A stretch of 64,000 bases of DNA. Source: Prorocentrum cordatum (Eukaryota; Sar; Dinophyceae; Prorocentrales; Prorocentraceae). The stretch is from positions 596,001 to 660,000 of the forward strand of contig CAUYUJ010019882.1 in the NCBI GenBank assembly GCA_963575745.1. The letters are read 5' to 3'. The notes under the pieces were generated by a model that was not told the origin of the DNA, made no database searches, and saw nothing but the letters and a program-made list of their open reading frames with translations. The position numbers and the translations under genes are program-made. Each line of letters begins with the position of its first letter. Positions within the stretch are counted from its first letter, which is position 1. This document shows, one piece after another, positions 18,965-29,590 of the stretch.

Positions 18965-19800
18965 TGCCCTGCCCGAGTCCCGGGAACAGGTGGGGCTCCT
19001 CGTCCACCCGGAGGCCTCTTACGAAGTCGAGTCCGAGGGTGCGGGCGACCTGCAGGTACTTGACCCGGAAGTCGGACCCATGGAACGTCATGCCTCCGTT
19101 GGCGGTGTCGACCGCGACCAAGAGTCGCGGGTTGACGTCCGGCTCCAGGCGGGGCGCGCGGGGCACCTCGGAGGCTCCCTCCACCGTCCATCCTGAGGCC
19201 TCCTGCCCGGCCGGGATGTAGTCCGCCGGGTCGTTCTCCTCCCCCCCTGGGGTCAGAGGGACTGGCTCCCCTCCAGAGGGGTTCCCCGAGGCAGACTCCT
19301 CCCGCAGCCAATCCCGAAACTTGTGCAGCGCGTGGAGACGGGGCTCCTGCCGGCGGCGGCGGAGCTGGCGGCACCGCTCGGGGCACTCCCGGAGGGGGGT
19401 GAGGAAGGTCTTGCCGCCCCAGTCTAGGTTGCCGGGAACGCCTTCGGGGACGCGCGGGGTGGCGCGGTCGAGGTGTGCGACCGCTCGGCGGTCCCGCGGG
19501 GATTCGTCCTCCTCCCGGGGCCCCGCGGGCCAGAGCCCTCCGAGGAAAGCGGATGCCCGTTGCGCGAGTGCGCCGGCTCCTGCACGCTCCCTCGTCTGGA
19601 CTGGCCGCCTCGGGTCGCGAGGGTCGGCGACCAAGGCGGGGTCTCGGCCCTCCCCGATCGCCAGCCGGGCGAGGCGGCTGTCTGGGGGCGGGGGCAAAGG
19701 GGCCTCCGTAAGTCCCGTCTTCCACGGATCTGGAAACTTGGCCCGCGCCCTGCGCCCCTCCATGGTGAAGATCAGGCCAACACCAGGAACCTCCAAATCT
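18965..19800 (-). pseudogene. Second ORF, segment just upstream of the transposon insertion
   Basis: Minus-strand frame from about 19800 (LIFTMEGRRARAKFPDPWKT). It proceeds through Arg/Glu-rich charged sequence, CPERCRQLRRRRQEPRLHAL and LLVAVDTANGGMTFHGSDF, and ends GLGQGSAQ at the insertion point. VDTANGG resembles a DTG-type aspartyl site only weakly, with Ala in place of Gly. The next residues are at 9292 on the other side of the transposon. Together these two pieces would place VDTANGG about 90 residues before LGMDIL, a protease-like spacing. That is suggestive, not established. Confidence 0.45.
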
Positions 19801-20950
19801 CCTCCGTCTGCTTCTTGGCTACCACCAGGTGCGCGCCTGCCCCCATCCTGCAAAGGTGGCAGCAGATGTAGCGGGAGGTCCCGTTGGCCCCGACGAATAG
19901 AGTGTGGGGGGCCACCCGCGCGTGGACACAGGGCACCTCCATGACTCCCATGCCGCGCCGCACGCGGGGTTTGGGCGCGGTCCCTCCCACCCGGCCGCCT
20001 GCCGCCTCCACGTGATGCCGGATGACGGCGATCCGCTTGCGCAGGCCGCCTCCGACGCTCTGCTCCTCGATGACCCTCGGGAGGTCCTCCACGCCCGGCT
20101 TCGCCTCCCCTCCCGCACCGGGTGGGTCCCGAGCCGCAGGGGGGGAGCCCTTCTTGGCCCGGACTGGGGATGGTGATCCCCTCCCCCGGCTTTCCGAGGT
20201 GGCGCCCCGGCTCCGCTCCCGGGGCCGGGGTCGTCCCAGGCTTCCGCTCCTCCCCCGCTCTGGGGAGCCGTCCTTGGGCGGGCGGTCTTCCGGTTGGGCC
20301 GGCGCGGGGGGGCCCCGCGGGCGGTGGTGGCGGTACTTGCAGCCCGACGTCTTGCAGGGGCGGCTTTTCCAGTAGTACCGGCACACCCCTGGGGGGGGCT
20401 GGGTGTCGTCGTAGTACTTCCAGCGCTTGCGCGACGTGGACCCACTCCCCTTCCCCAAGCGAGACTTCCCTCGGGACTTCCCTCGGCCGCCATGTGGCTC
20501 TTTCCCCCGCCCACGCCCCTTTCCTCCTTTCGGGGGTGTGCCGGGCCTCTTCCCCTTCCCGGTGGGACGGCCCTGTGGGGGTGAAGTCCCGCGTCGGAGA
20601 CCCAAGACGAAGTCCTGCAGGGTGAGGGTCGTCTGGGGTTCGGTCTCGCGGTCCCCCTCGGGGTTCCGCTCGATGTACCTGGTCCACGCTTCCGCTCCCC
20701 TCTTGGTCCGCCGCATCCGCTCCACCTCGGCCAGGAGCCATTCCCTCTTGTGGCAGGGCTCGCCGCAGCTACCGCAGCCATCCCTCCTCCCCGGGGGGTT
20801 GGGGCCGCTCTGGCACTTCGGGCACCGCCACGCCCTTACCTTGGTCAGGAAGTGCGCGGAGCAGTTCTCGCAGCGACTCCGACAGTCCCCCACCTTCTTC
20901 CTGCAGCCGAGGCATAGCCAGAGGCCACCCGGCTGGGCAGGAGGGCGGGG
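19772..20950 (-). CDS. Zinc-binding segment of the second ORF: Cys-rich ribbon and CCCH finger
   Basis: The minus-strand frame is open to 19772, 373 residues from the first ATG at 20893. Reading begins slightly upstream with LGCRKKVGDC. A dense Cys cluster follows (CRSRCENC, CPKC, CGSCGEPCHKREW) that should bind two zinc ions. Then comes a basic, Gly/Pro/Ser-rich linker and a CCCH-type finger, CRYYWKSRPCKTSGCKYRH (C-x8-C-x4-C-x3-H, about 20326-20393). Another Arg/Pro-rich linker leads to HTLFVGANGTSRYICCHLC. CCCH fingers usually bind RNA (family knowledge). The segment is one part of a longer protein whose frame shifts at both ends near G/C runs. Whether these are true mutations or assembly errors cannot be told. 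Confidence 0.55.
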   Translation of the reverse strand, partial: PRPPAQPGGLWLCLGCRKKVGDCRSRCENCSAHFLTKVRAWRCPKCQSGPNPPGRRDGCGSCGEPCHKREWLLAEVERMRRTKRGAEAWTRYIERNPEGDRETEPQTTLTLQDFVLGLRRGTSPPQGRPTGKGKRPGTPPKGGKGRGRGKEPHGGRGKSRGKSRLGKGSGSTSRKRWKYYDDTQPPPGVCRYYWKSRPCKTSGCKYRHHRPRGPPAPAQPEDRPPKDGSPERGRSGSLGRPRPRERSRGATSESRGRGSPSPVRAKKGSPPAARDPPGAGGEAKPGVEDLPRVIEEQSVGGGLRKRIAVIRHHVEAAGGRVGGTAPKPRVRRGMGVMEVPCVHARVAPHTLFVGANGTSRYICCHLCRMGAGAHLVVAKKQTEEIWRFLVLA

Positions 20951-21215
20951 CTCACGCGGCTCTGCCGTGGGAGGCTCGGCCCTTCTGGGGCTGCGGGACC
21001 TAGGGGGCGGCGAATCCCGCGTGCGGAGCCCAGGCTCCCCCCCCCCGGTCCGCTTCCACGGGGGGCTGGGGCTCCTCTTGCGGGGGCCAAGCGAGACTTC
21101 CTACCGGACGGAGCCCCTGGGGGTGGACACGCGCCGCACGCCCGCGCGGTCCGGCGCCGGCGGCGGGCGGGGTCCAACTTTGCTCCCCGACCCTCCTCGC
21201 CGGCGCAGGGAGCGC

Positions 21216-23536
21216 TCACGAGGGGCACGACTCTCCACCCTTCCCCTTCGGTCTGGTCCCTCTGGGTATGCCCGCCGCCCCGCGCTCCGGGGGCGCGTGT
21301 GCTCTTCCGGTCGAGGGCCATGAGGCGCGCGCTCCTCGGCCCGGGTCGCGGCGGGGGCTGACGGGCGAGCGACGGCGGGACCCCTTGATCCGCCGTGGGG
21401 ACTCGGAGGCCTCAGCGTCCCTCCGGCTCGGGCGGCTGTCCCGGGGAGCCCTGCTCCCTCCCCTCCCGCCGCTCGCGCTTTCCCCTCTGCGAGCCTCGGC
21501 GGTGCCCTCATTTCCCCTGCTTCTCCGGCGCTCCGTGGGGGGGCGTGGGGCGAGGCTTTCGGCGGCTGGTTTCCCATCCCCGGCCTGCTTGCTCCGGCCA
21601 CTGGCGGCCATCTCGCGCTCGCTCTCCGACGATCCGCCCTGTGGGGACATCTCTTCTTCCTCCTCGCACTTGGCCCCCCCCTTCTCTCCCTTCGGCCTCT
21701 TTCCGAAAGTGGGGGCCCCTTTGGTCGTTATTCCTCCATTCTCGAAGGTGGAGTCTGGCGGAGGGTAGACCTTGCCCCTCTTTATCTCACTCAGGAACGT
21801 GTCGATCAGCCGCTGGGGGTGCTTCCGCCTGTTCCCCCACTCCGCATCCTCCCACCCCGCTCCGACGCTCCGGGCGTAGCGGTGCCATTGGGTGCGGATC
21901 TGGGCGCCGTGCTTCTCGTCCTTCCCCAGGAGGTCCAGCATGTCCTGCCCCCGTGCCTCCTCCAGCGCATGTGTGGCTCGGTTGAACGCGTCCAAGTGCG
22001 CCGGGGGCCCCCTCCCCTCGGTCTCCCTCCGCGGTGGCGGGTCTGGTCCCTTCCCCCCGGTCTCGCCGCTCAGGGCGCCCGTGGCGGCTCTGGGCGATGC
22101 CCCGCCGATGCCGCCTTCTTCCCTCTGGAATTGAGGGTCCGAAGGCCCTTCGCCCCCCCCTGCGGGTTTGGGTGGGTGGGGAATTTCGCCGACGGCATCT
22201 GGGGCCGGGGGCGCCTCTGCTTGGCGCGCGGGCGGGGCCACACGTCCCGGTAGCGGATCCAGGTGAAGGCCTCCGGCGTGGGCCCCAGTGCGAGGGCGTG
22301 CCCCTGGTTGAGGAACAGCCAGGCGTCGGGGGAGTCGCCGCTCGCGCGGCTGGGGATCCGCGTCTCGCGGAGGTAGGTGTCCTGGAGCGTGCGCACGTGG
22401 AGGTCGACGCTGGTGAGGGCGGGGCCTCCCAGTAAGGGGAACTCTCGGTAGTCTCTTCCCGAGTGCGGGACGGCGGCTCCCGCCCGGAGTGCGTCGTCCA
22501 GGGGCGAACTGGAGGCCGGCGGCGCATCGCCGGCCGCCTCCAGCAGCTCCGCCCGGTAGCGGGTGGCCAGGGCGCGCACTTCCTCCTGATGAGGGGGGGT
22601 GCCGTGCTGCCGCCACAGCGAGGAGGCGGCGGTGCTCAGGAGCATGCACTGCCCTCCCCTGCAGCCCCAGCTTCTCCCGCATGAGATGGGCATGGGGCCC
22701 CGTGGGGTGGAGGTACTGGCCGAAGTCGAGCGTGCCCCAAGCCGTGCGGCGCGGGCAGGTAATGCACGCCAGCACCCCCGGGGCGGGCGCCTGTGTGGCG
22801 CTCTGCTCGGGCTCCCCCCTCCCCGTGGTGGGGGGGTCCCCCGGGGGTGTCTCCGCGCCCCGGTTGGCGTTCTGCCCGCCGCGGGTCTTCGGGCGGGGCT
22901 TCGGTCCCTTCCGGAGCGCAGCCATGCGGGCATCCACCGCTGCGGGCGTCACGAGGGGGAGCTCGTGGAACCCTCCGAAGCGGAAGAAGAGCAACCTGGT
23001 CTCCATGGGGAGGCCCTTCAGATCATTGATCTTCTGGTGGGCGTCCCGGCAGCCGCTCCCCCGCCAGCACGTGCTGTGGCAATTGAAGGGGATGCAAATC
23101 CTCTTGCCCTGCGGGTTCTTAGGACACCCGCCAGGGCCGCCTTATGCTCCTCCGCCTCCAGGGCCGCGCCGATGGGGCACTGCGGGTTGTCGTCCTGGCC
23201 GGCGCGTCCCGCCGGGGGCGGGGGTGGCACCTTTGCTCTGCTCGTCCGCGAGAGGGCAGACAGGGCGGGCCGTTGCTCCCAAGACTTACGGGACACCACC
23301 CGGGCTCGAAAGAACCCGTTGGGGTGGTCCAGCTGGAAGGAGATGGGCATCTGGAATCGCGGCTGGCCTCCCGGCCCCTCCAAGAGGTGGAGCCTGAACT
23401 CCTCCTCGGTGGGGTTCTGGTTTCTGAGGTCGTGGAGGGCCCGCTGGGCGATCAGTCGGATGCCGTCCCACCAGTCCCAGTGGAGCTCCTCCCAGATCGC
23501 GAAGAGGTCCCCCTTCCGTCCACTGGTTGGGGTCAT
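21216..23536 (-). pseudogene. Second ORF, middle part with another Cys/His motif (frame-broken)
   Basis: Minus strand. The likely coding path switches frame at least four times: 23536 to about 23120 (LFAIWEELHWDWWDGIRLIAQ); 23110 to about 22650; about 22690 to 22080 (LFLNQGHALALGPTPEAF); and about 22010 to 21216 (LDAFNRATHALEEARGQDML). The second segment has CIPFNCHSTCWRGSGCRDAH at 23037-23096, a C-x4-C-x3-C-x5-C-x3-H motif, followed by LKGLPMETRLLFFRFGGF. The last segment becomes a long Ser/Arg/Glu-rich tail ending ESCPS. ICxxFNxxxxC…H blocks of this kind occur in some retroelement gag or pol proteins, but the family is not identified here. Confidence 0.45.
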
Positions 23537-24300
23537 CGAGGTTGAGCTGCACCAGCCTCCTCAAGTGGCCTTGGCCGTAGAACAGGCAGAAGGTGGTGAT
23601 GCTCCGGTGGGCCTGGTCGGTCCAGACGGCGAGGATCTTGGTCCAGGCTGGACGCTTCTCCATGTAGGTGGGGTCCGAGTGTGGGATGAACCGTTCGAAC
23701 TCCTCCCGAGTGGTCCGCGGGAAGTCCGATGCTCCCAGGGACCACTTGGCCATCCGTTCCAGGTCGCGGCCCCCCCAGAAGCCCCCCGCGATGGCGTGGG
23801 CAATCCGGTTCACGACCAGGACGGGGCAGCCTCCCTCGTGCATGATCATCCAGCGCCCGCCCCCCCCCCTCCGGGCTGCGTCGCATAGCTCCCTTCCGAC
23901 GAGGCCCGGGCAAAGGGCGACGTAGAAGGCGTTGAACCCCCGGGCGGTGTAGACCGCCAGCCGGCACTCCGTCTTCTTGAGGTAGCCCAGGGGGCCCTCC
24001 ACGTTCTTGGAGTCGTCGGCCTCCATGCGCTGGGAGAGGTTGAGGTGCTGAACCAGGAGGCGGGTGTTCGGGTCAGTGAAAATCCCCGCCTGCCCTTCCC
24101 CCCCTGCCCCGGCGCGTCCTGTGGCGCCCCTTGGCGGGGCGATCCCACGAATGGCATCCCACTGCGCGGCGGGCGGGAAGGGGTTCGAGCCGCCGGACGG
24201 CGCAGGGCGCGTGTCACGGTATTCCCCCTCGGGGAGGCTGGTGAAGATCCCCTCCATGACGCCCGGAGGTTGGAGGGCCTGCGCCGGCGAGGGCGGGGGG
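23510..24300 (-). pseudogene. Second ORF, conserved-looking globular segment
   Basis: One minus-strand frame from EGIFTSLPEGEYRD (about 24255) to LDDPNQWTEGG (about 23515). It reads like a well-folded domain: LLVQHLNLSQRMEADDSK, LGYLKKTECRLAVYTARGFNAF, GRWMIMHEGGCPVLVVNRIAH, TYMEKRPAWTKILAVWTDQ and TTFCLFYGQGHLRRL. I do not recognise the family. The frame changes at C/G runs on both sides. Shadow plus-strand ORFs over the same DNA are low-complexity. Confidence 0.5.
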
Positions 24301-24853
24301 GGTCTCCCTGCTGGGGCAGGCCCCATCCTGCCCCTTCTGGAGCAGGCGTTTCTCGCGGACGCACCGCAAGAGCTTGCCGAGGGCGGCCTGCTCCTCCCGC
24401 TCCAGCGAGGCGGGGTTGCGGAGGGCGGTCGCCTCCAACTCCTCCGCGCACGGAGTGACCCACGCCAGGCAGGTGTCCGGGTCCTCGCCGTAGTAGTCCT
24501 GGGCCGCCTCAAGTGCGGCCTCCACTGCAACGCGTTCCTGGATGGCGGAAAGGAGGGCCTCGAGGAGCCAGACCACCGCCGAGGGCCGCCCCGACGGGTC
24601 GCGGGAGGCGCCTGTGGAGGGGGTCCCTCCCTCCCGCGCCGGAGGGCGCGGTGAGCTTTCCCGGCGGGTGCTCCTCCCCCGTGGGGGGGTACTCTTCCCC
24701 ACCCGAGGATTGGCCGGGCTCCTCGTCCATCCGCCGGGCACTCCGATGGCGCCATCGGTCCAGCTCCCGGGAGTTCAGCAGCAGTACTATACCTCCTGGA
24801 CCCCGCCTGCCCCTCCGGAGGGGGTCTCCCCTTCCTCTGTCAGGGCGCTCCAT
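24300..24853 (-). pseudogene. Start of the second ORF, overlapping the stop of ORF1
   Basis: An ATG at 24851-24853 opens MERPDRGRGDPL…LLLNSRELDRW and overlaps the last codons and stop of the upstream ORF (24840) in a different frame. Such a tight overlap suggests coupled expression or frameshifting. After about 60 residues the coding frame shifts (around 24640) into SAVVWLLEALLSAIQERVAVE, CLAWVTPCAEELEATALRN and LLRCVREKRLLQKG, then shifts again near the G-run at 24295-24300. Confidence 0.45.
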
Positions 24854-26933
24854 TCCGGTTTAGTCGCTTCGACGAACCAGGCAGGGATCCCTCCCGGGGG
24901 GGAAGGAGGGCCTGTCCTGGGCGACTGATCTGACCGATCGGGACGGAGCAGCGAAGACCGAGGGCGGCGAGGTGGACCACCGCCTCACCCGGAGGGCGGC
25001 CTGTTGGCGGCCCCTCCCCTTCCCCCCGGAAGACAAGATAGTGCTCGGCCGGGGGCTGTTTCCCACACCCCCGAAGGGCGTCCTCCTCGCGGCGAATGTG
25101 GCCCAGGAAGAGGCGGCCAACCGCATCGCGCGGGTGGGTGATGGGAGGCAGCGGGGTTAGAGGGCCCGGAGGGGGGTCCTTCGAGGAGGCTGGCAGTCCC
25201 TCTCCCGGCCGCCCCTGGGGGGGGCCGGCGGACTGCGCCGCGTGGGAGGCGCAGAGGAGCCCCCCCTCCACCTGCAGGGTCCCGATCTCGTCGTACGAGG
25301 GGGTGCCCGCGATGGCGCAGAGGAGGTGCTGGCGGGCAAGCCGGTGCATGCGCTTGTGCCGAGCGCATAGGGGGGCCAGGACGCGCCCGCCCAGTCGCTC
25401 CCATCCGGTAATGTCCGACTGGGGCTCGTCCTCGGCCAGAAGGAGGGTGAACCCTTCGTCCGGGGGCTCCGGGCACGGGGCGCGGAGGCCGAGGGTGCCC
25501 GGGGTGCTTCCGGGTTGGCGCCAGCCCAAGCGGTCCCCACCGCGCGCCCCGATGGTGGGCCCCTCGCTCTCCGACTCGAGCTGGCGATCCCGGGGCCTCC
25601 CCGCTCCGGCTGCCGCCCTCCTTTCGCGACAGCACCACGCCCCCAGTAGGTCTATCCCGATGGCTCGGGACAGGGAGCGGAGGAGTCGGTGGGCGCCACC
25701 AAGGGCGCGGCCGATGAGGCAGGCGAGGCCCAGGAGGAAGCCTTGATAGGGAAGAGCCTTCTCCAGGTTCAGGACGAGCCCCTCCTCCGCGCCGGCGTAG
25801 TGGTAGCTGACCGCCACAATGTCTGGGGGGATCACCGCTTCCCACTCCCGCGCCAGGTAGACGGCGCGCCCCCGAGCGTTCTCCAGCCGCTGACGGAGGG
25901 AGGGATCCGCACAGCGCAGCACGGCACCGTAGAGGTACACCTGCCCTCCCTTCCGCGTCGCGGGCAGCGTGAAGCCCGGTTTTCGCTGCATCCGGACCAT
26001 GCCCTCCTCGATGATGGCGAGCAGCTCACGCGGGCGGCGGCTGGAATGCCCCCCGCGGGCCCGGATCCAGCCCTGGAAGAACTTGTCGGGCGTGGTCCCG
26101 CCCGAGGCGGGCCCTCCCCACACCAGCCTCGAATCCTTCAAGGGGCGCGGGTGTTCGCTCCTGCGCAGAGGGCCCTTGCCCCGTGAGAGTAGGGCCAGGG
26201 CATAGGCCAGGAGGGCGAGGAGGTCCAAGGCCACCAGGGCGGAGAGGAGGTAGAAGAAGACCAGGAGGTACTGGAGCCAGTGGGGGAACCCCTTCCAGCG
26301 GGCGCCCCCGAACATCATCAGCCCTAACCATGCCCCTCCTTGCAAGAGGCCGCCCAGGAGGTGGTTCGGCCATCCCAGGAACGGGTCCTCTCCAGGGGGT
26401 TCGCCAGGTGCCCCGGCGCGCCGGCGCCGGCCGTGCGCCTCCGGGGCTCGGCGGGGCGCCCAGGCTGAGAGATATGCGTCCAGCTGGGAGAGGGTCCGCC
26501 GGATACTCCAGGAATGATCATCTGGAGCCCTCCCCTCCGCCAGCTGGGAGAGGGTCCGCTGGATACTCCAGGAATGATCATCTGGAGTCCTCCCCTCCGT
26601 CTGATTGCCCCCCTCCTCCCCTCCTCCAGCCGGGAACTCCGACGAGGAAGGCGCGGGGGGAAAGTCTTCCACGGGCGAGGCCGCGGGGATGTGCCCAGCA
26701 GGGGGAGGCACGATGTAGCCCACAGGCTCCATGCAGACATCCTCCTCTACCTGCTCTGGGGCGGGGTCGGTGCCGTCGGCGGGGACGAAGTCCACGGTCC
26801 CCACCATCCCAACGGCAGCCCCAATGGCCGCTCCAGCCACGGGAGCCGTGCGCCCTCCCGGAGGCAGGGCACCCAGCTCGGCCGCGGCGAGCAATAGCAA
26901 ACAGGCGGGGCGGGATCCTCCCCACCCCCTCAT
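24840..26933 (-). CDS. ORF1: predicted membrane/secreted protein, 697 residues, unknown family
   Basis: Minus strand. The ORF is open from 27107, but the ATG at 26933 is preferred. It gives MRGWGGSRPACLLLLAAAELGA, a signal-like N-terminus, whereas the 58 residues before it overlap the non-coding repeat border. An acidic stretch follows (about 45-100), then a tandem duplication (PDDHSWSIQRTLSQL and PDDHSWSIRRTLSQL). A hydrophobic segment LQYLLVFFYLLSALVALDLLALL (probably one or two membrane helices) comes mid-protein, then a second globular half with FTLPATRKGGQVYLYGAVLRC, ADPSLRQRLENARGRAVYLARE and another hydrophobic stretch (FLLGLACLIGRALGG). A late Cys/His region (APLCARHKRMHRLARQHLLC) precedes a Pro-rich end. 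It is the longest intact ORF in the window. Its position directly upstream of the second ORF suggests one transcription unit. Confidence 0.6.
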   Translation of the reverse strand: MRGWGGSRPACLLLLAAAELGALPPGGRTAPVAGAAIGAAVGMVGTVDFVPADGTDPAPEQVEEDVCMEPVGYIVPPPAGHIPAASPVEDFPPAPSSSEFPAGGGEEGGNQTEGRTPDDHSWSIQRTLSQLAEGRAPDDHSWSIRRTLSQLDAYLSAWAPRRAPEAHGRRRRAGAPGEPPGEDPFLGWPNHLLGGLLQGGAWLGLMMFGGARWKGFPHWLQYLLVFFYLLSALVALDLLALLAYALALLSRGKGPLRRSEHPRPLKDSRLVWGGPASGGTTPDKFFQGWIRARGGHSSRRPRELLAIIEEGMVRMQRKPGFTLPATRKGGQVYLYGAVLRCADPSLRQRLENARGRAVYLAREWEAVIPPDIVAVSYHYAGAEEGLVLNLEKALPYQGFLLGLACLIGRALGGAHRLLRSLSRAIGIDLLGAWCCRERRAAAGAGRPRDRQLESESEGPTIGARGGDRLGWRQPGSTPGTLGLRAPCPEPPDEGFTLLLAEDEPQSDITGWERLGGRVLAPLCARHKRMHRLARQHLLCAIAGTPSYDEIGTLQVEGGLLCASHAAQSAGPPQGRPGEGLPASSKDPPPGPLTPLPPITHPRDAVGRLFLGHIRREEDALRGCGKQPPAEHYLVFRGEGEGPPTGRPPGEAVVHLAALGLRCSVPIGQISRPGQALLPPREGSLPGSSKRLNRNGAP

Positions 26934-27052
26934 GATGAGATTAGGGGCCAGGGGCCCCTCCCGTAAAAACACAGCTCGAAGCACAGACGGCTGCGGAAGA
27001 GGGGAAAGGGAAAAAGGGGGAGGGAGCCAGACACTGCGGCCTAGGGGGGAAT

Positions 27053-27565
27053 AAAACCGTTTAGGCATAGCCAAACGAGACCATTCTTGCCTTCCCGCCG
27101 CGCACACTCGTCAGAAAGGTTCGCCGCAACATCCCAGCTTGAGGGGAAGTCGTTCTCATGTGGCTCCCGCCTTTGTGCCGCGCACATTCGTCTTACGAGG
27201 CTGCCACACAATAGAGGATGAAGGGCTGTTAGCGTTTTCAAAATGTGGCCCTCGCCTTATCACCGCGCACATGTCTCTGATTGTTTTGCACCAGCGCTGG
27301 GGATAGAAGAGGGGAAAGGGGGTCGTTTCCAACACGTGATTCTCGCCTTAACGCCGCGCGCATTTGGTTTAACATGTTGCATACATTTACAGGGTGAAGA
27401 TCGGCTCCTGGTTCAAATGTGGCTCTCGCCTCAGCGCCGTGCACATCCACCTCACAACCTGGCAACAACTACGTGGATTGAGCACACGGAGTTCCCGCCT
27501 CAGCGAAGCGCGTGTTCGCTTTCTGGGTGCAGCATTGAAAAGGGTGAAAAGCTGCATGTGCTCCT
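27053..27565 (+). repeat. Array of about 90-bp repeats, family R90 (about six units)
   Basis: Each unit carries TGTGGCTCTCGCCTCAGCGC then CGCGCACATTCGT, with variation. The GCCGCGCACA core recurs near 27100, 27177, 27260, 27352, 27438 and 27510. The same unit occurs at 28395-28660, 44225-44680 (opposite strand) and 56427-56900. No protein is encoded consistently. Confidence 0.7.
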
Positions 27566-28394
27566 CGTCCGAGACTCCGACCGCGCAATAAACAAGAATA
27601 ACAAGCTTGCAATACTGCACGGACCCATGACGCTCATGGCCACAAGTGTAAAGGTGCGCAAACTTACACGGATTGTGGACGGCCCTTCCTTCGAAAAGGG
27701 ATCTCGCTGGACGCCTCGTTTACCTGTATTATCGGAGTTGTTCGGGCCCCCGGTGACGCGAAAGAAAGATGCAGCGTAATTCCTGTTCAAACCAAGGGCT
27801 TCGTCAACATGACAAGCCAACGTGCGCTCGTCTTTCAAAGGGGGCGCCTGCAGTGATAAGGAAAGCTTGCTGGGACGTGCGAGGAGGGACTTGGGACGGC
27901 ATGGTGTACTGCGACATCGCTGATGCATCTTGGGTTTGCTCTGGTCCTTCTCCTCCTCATCCTCCTGCTCTTTCTCCCTAGTCCCCCCTCCCTCCCTCAA
28001 TCCGCCTTATTATCCTGCTCTTCCTCTCCTCCTCCTGCTCTTCCTCCCACTCTTGACCTCTTGATCATCCCCCCTCCCCGCGTCCGACCGCATCCTCCTT
28101 TCCTTCCCTCCTCCATTGTCCATCTTCATCCTCCGTCTATCTTCCCTACCTCCCTCCCTCGCTCCCTCCCTCCCCCCCCCCCCCCGCCTCCTCCTCCTCC
28201 TCCTCCTCCACCTCCTCCTACTCCTCCTCCTCAACGTCCAACTCCTCCAGCTCTTCCTCCTCCCTTCAAATTCTCCTCCCCCGTCTTAACTCTGCATAAA
28301 CAAATCCTCCACGTCGCACTACTGGGCATGTATGTAGGCCAGGCCAGACGTTTTGCTTGAGGTTTCTTTACACTGGACTAGCTGGAAACTAAGC
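27566..28394. other. No gene seen; pyrimidine-rich tract
   Basis: 27566-27935 is unremarkable mixed DNA, part of which (GGGACTTGGGACGG…GCATCTTGGGTT, about 27885-27940) recurs in looser form at about 29098-29150. About 27940-28280 is almost pure C/T with CTC and CCT runs. Confidence 0.5.
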
Positions 28395-28660
28395 AACTCC
28401 AACATTTGCAAGGATGGAGGTCCAGCCGTCTTCAAATCGCAGCTCTCGCCTCAGCGCCACGCCCATTCGTTCTAAACACTTCTCACCAGGGCCAGGATGG
28501 CTTTCAAAGTGCGGCTCTCGCCATAGCGCCGCGCACGTTCGCATCGAGAGTTTCCAGCAATCACTACGATGGAGGTCGTCTAATGTTCAACACGCGGCTC
28601 GATGGCCCGAAATTCCAAATCGTGCAACAATTATATGGGCAGAGGGACTCTTCTTTTCAG
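28395..28660 (+). repeat. R90 array, second site (about three units)
   Basis: Units with GCTCTCGCCTCAGCGCCACG and GCTCTCGCCATAGCGCCGCG, then CACGTTCG, in the same orientation as the array at 27.1 kb but more degenerate. Confidence 0.6.
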
Positions 28661-28714
28661 AACAGGCTCTCGCGTGAGACTTCTGCAACATTGTGACCAG
28701 ATCTTTGACGTTGT

Positions 28715-28890
28715 GCACATCTGTGAAGGGGCCCAAGGACACACAGACAGACCCACACAGATCCCAGGATTCCCCATGTCCGTTTCCATATTTTGAAGAT
28801 GTTCGTCTTCCTCCCTCCTTTCCCATCTTTCCATTTATTTTCTGGGGAATCGACGATTAATTGGGTCTGTGTGATTTTGTTCCCTCCTGA
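28715..28890 (+). repeat. Dispersed repeat G, copy 1
   Basis: CAGGATTCCCCATGTCC, GGGGAATCGACGATTAATTG and GTCTGTGTGATTTTGTTCCC recur in order at about 59838-59962 (CAGGATTCCCCATATC, GGGGATCGACGATTCATTG, TGTCTGTGTGTG). Non-coding. Confidence 0.6.
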
Positions 28891-29329
28891 CTCTGACGCG
28901 GTTGGAGGGCAGATCCTTTGTAAAACGGGGTTGTGGCTGGACGCTCCCTTGACTTTCTTAGCTCGAGAGATAAAGGGTGTATCCTGTATGAAAAGGGCCC
29001 TGCCTGAGTGGCAGGCTCGCAAGGCAATCGTCGTTCAGAGGAGGACGCTTCCCGCAGTGGACAAGAATACGTACGCACTTACCGGGTTTTGTGAAGAGGA
29101 GACTTGGGGCGGGACGGTGTATGCATGTTGACGCACCCTGGGTTCCCTTTGGGTCATGCTGCTGCTGGTCCTCCACCTTCGGGGGCGTCCAAGAGGGGTG
29201 CATCCAAGAGGGGGCTCCCAAATCATGGCCAGAGGTGTGCGCGGACGAGGGGGGGGCCAAGGGGCGTATTGAATCGGACGAGGGGCAATGATATCCGGGC
29301 AACTACCAAGCTCCCAGCCATGAGATCCT

Positions 29330-29590
29330 CGCCCCTATCCTCACCCCTCCTCCTCCTCTCGTCCTCCTCCTCCTTTTCCTCCTCGTCCTCCTCCTCCTCC
29401 TCTCGTCCTCCTCCTCCTCCTCCTCCTCCTCCTCCTCCTCCTCTTCCCCCCTCCTCCTCCTCCCCCTCCTCCTCCTCCTCCTCCTCCTCCTCCTCCTCCT
29501 CCTCTGGCCCCAAGTTCCGTGGTTCGTGCCTCGTCTTCCTCCTCCTCCTCCTCCTCCTCCTCCTCCTCCTCCTCCTCCTCCCCCTCCTGT
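29330..29590. repeat. CTC/CCT microsatellite
   Basis: Near-continuous CTC triplets in two blocks (29333-29510 and 29535-29585). They give Ser-, Glu- or Arg-rich pseudo-ORFs in every frame. Confidence 0.9.

Noticed and set aside
9200-19170. A retropepsin split by the transposon (VDTANGG … LGMDIL)
   Set aside because: Spacing is plausible but the DTG glycine is Ala and flanking hydrophobic patterns are weak; left as a possibility only.
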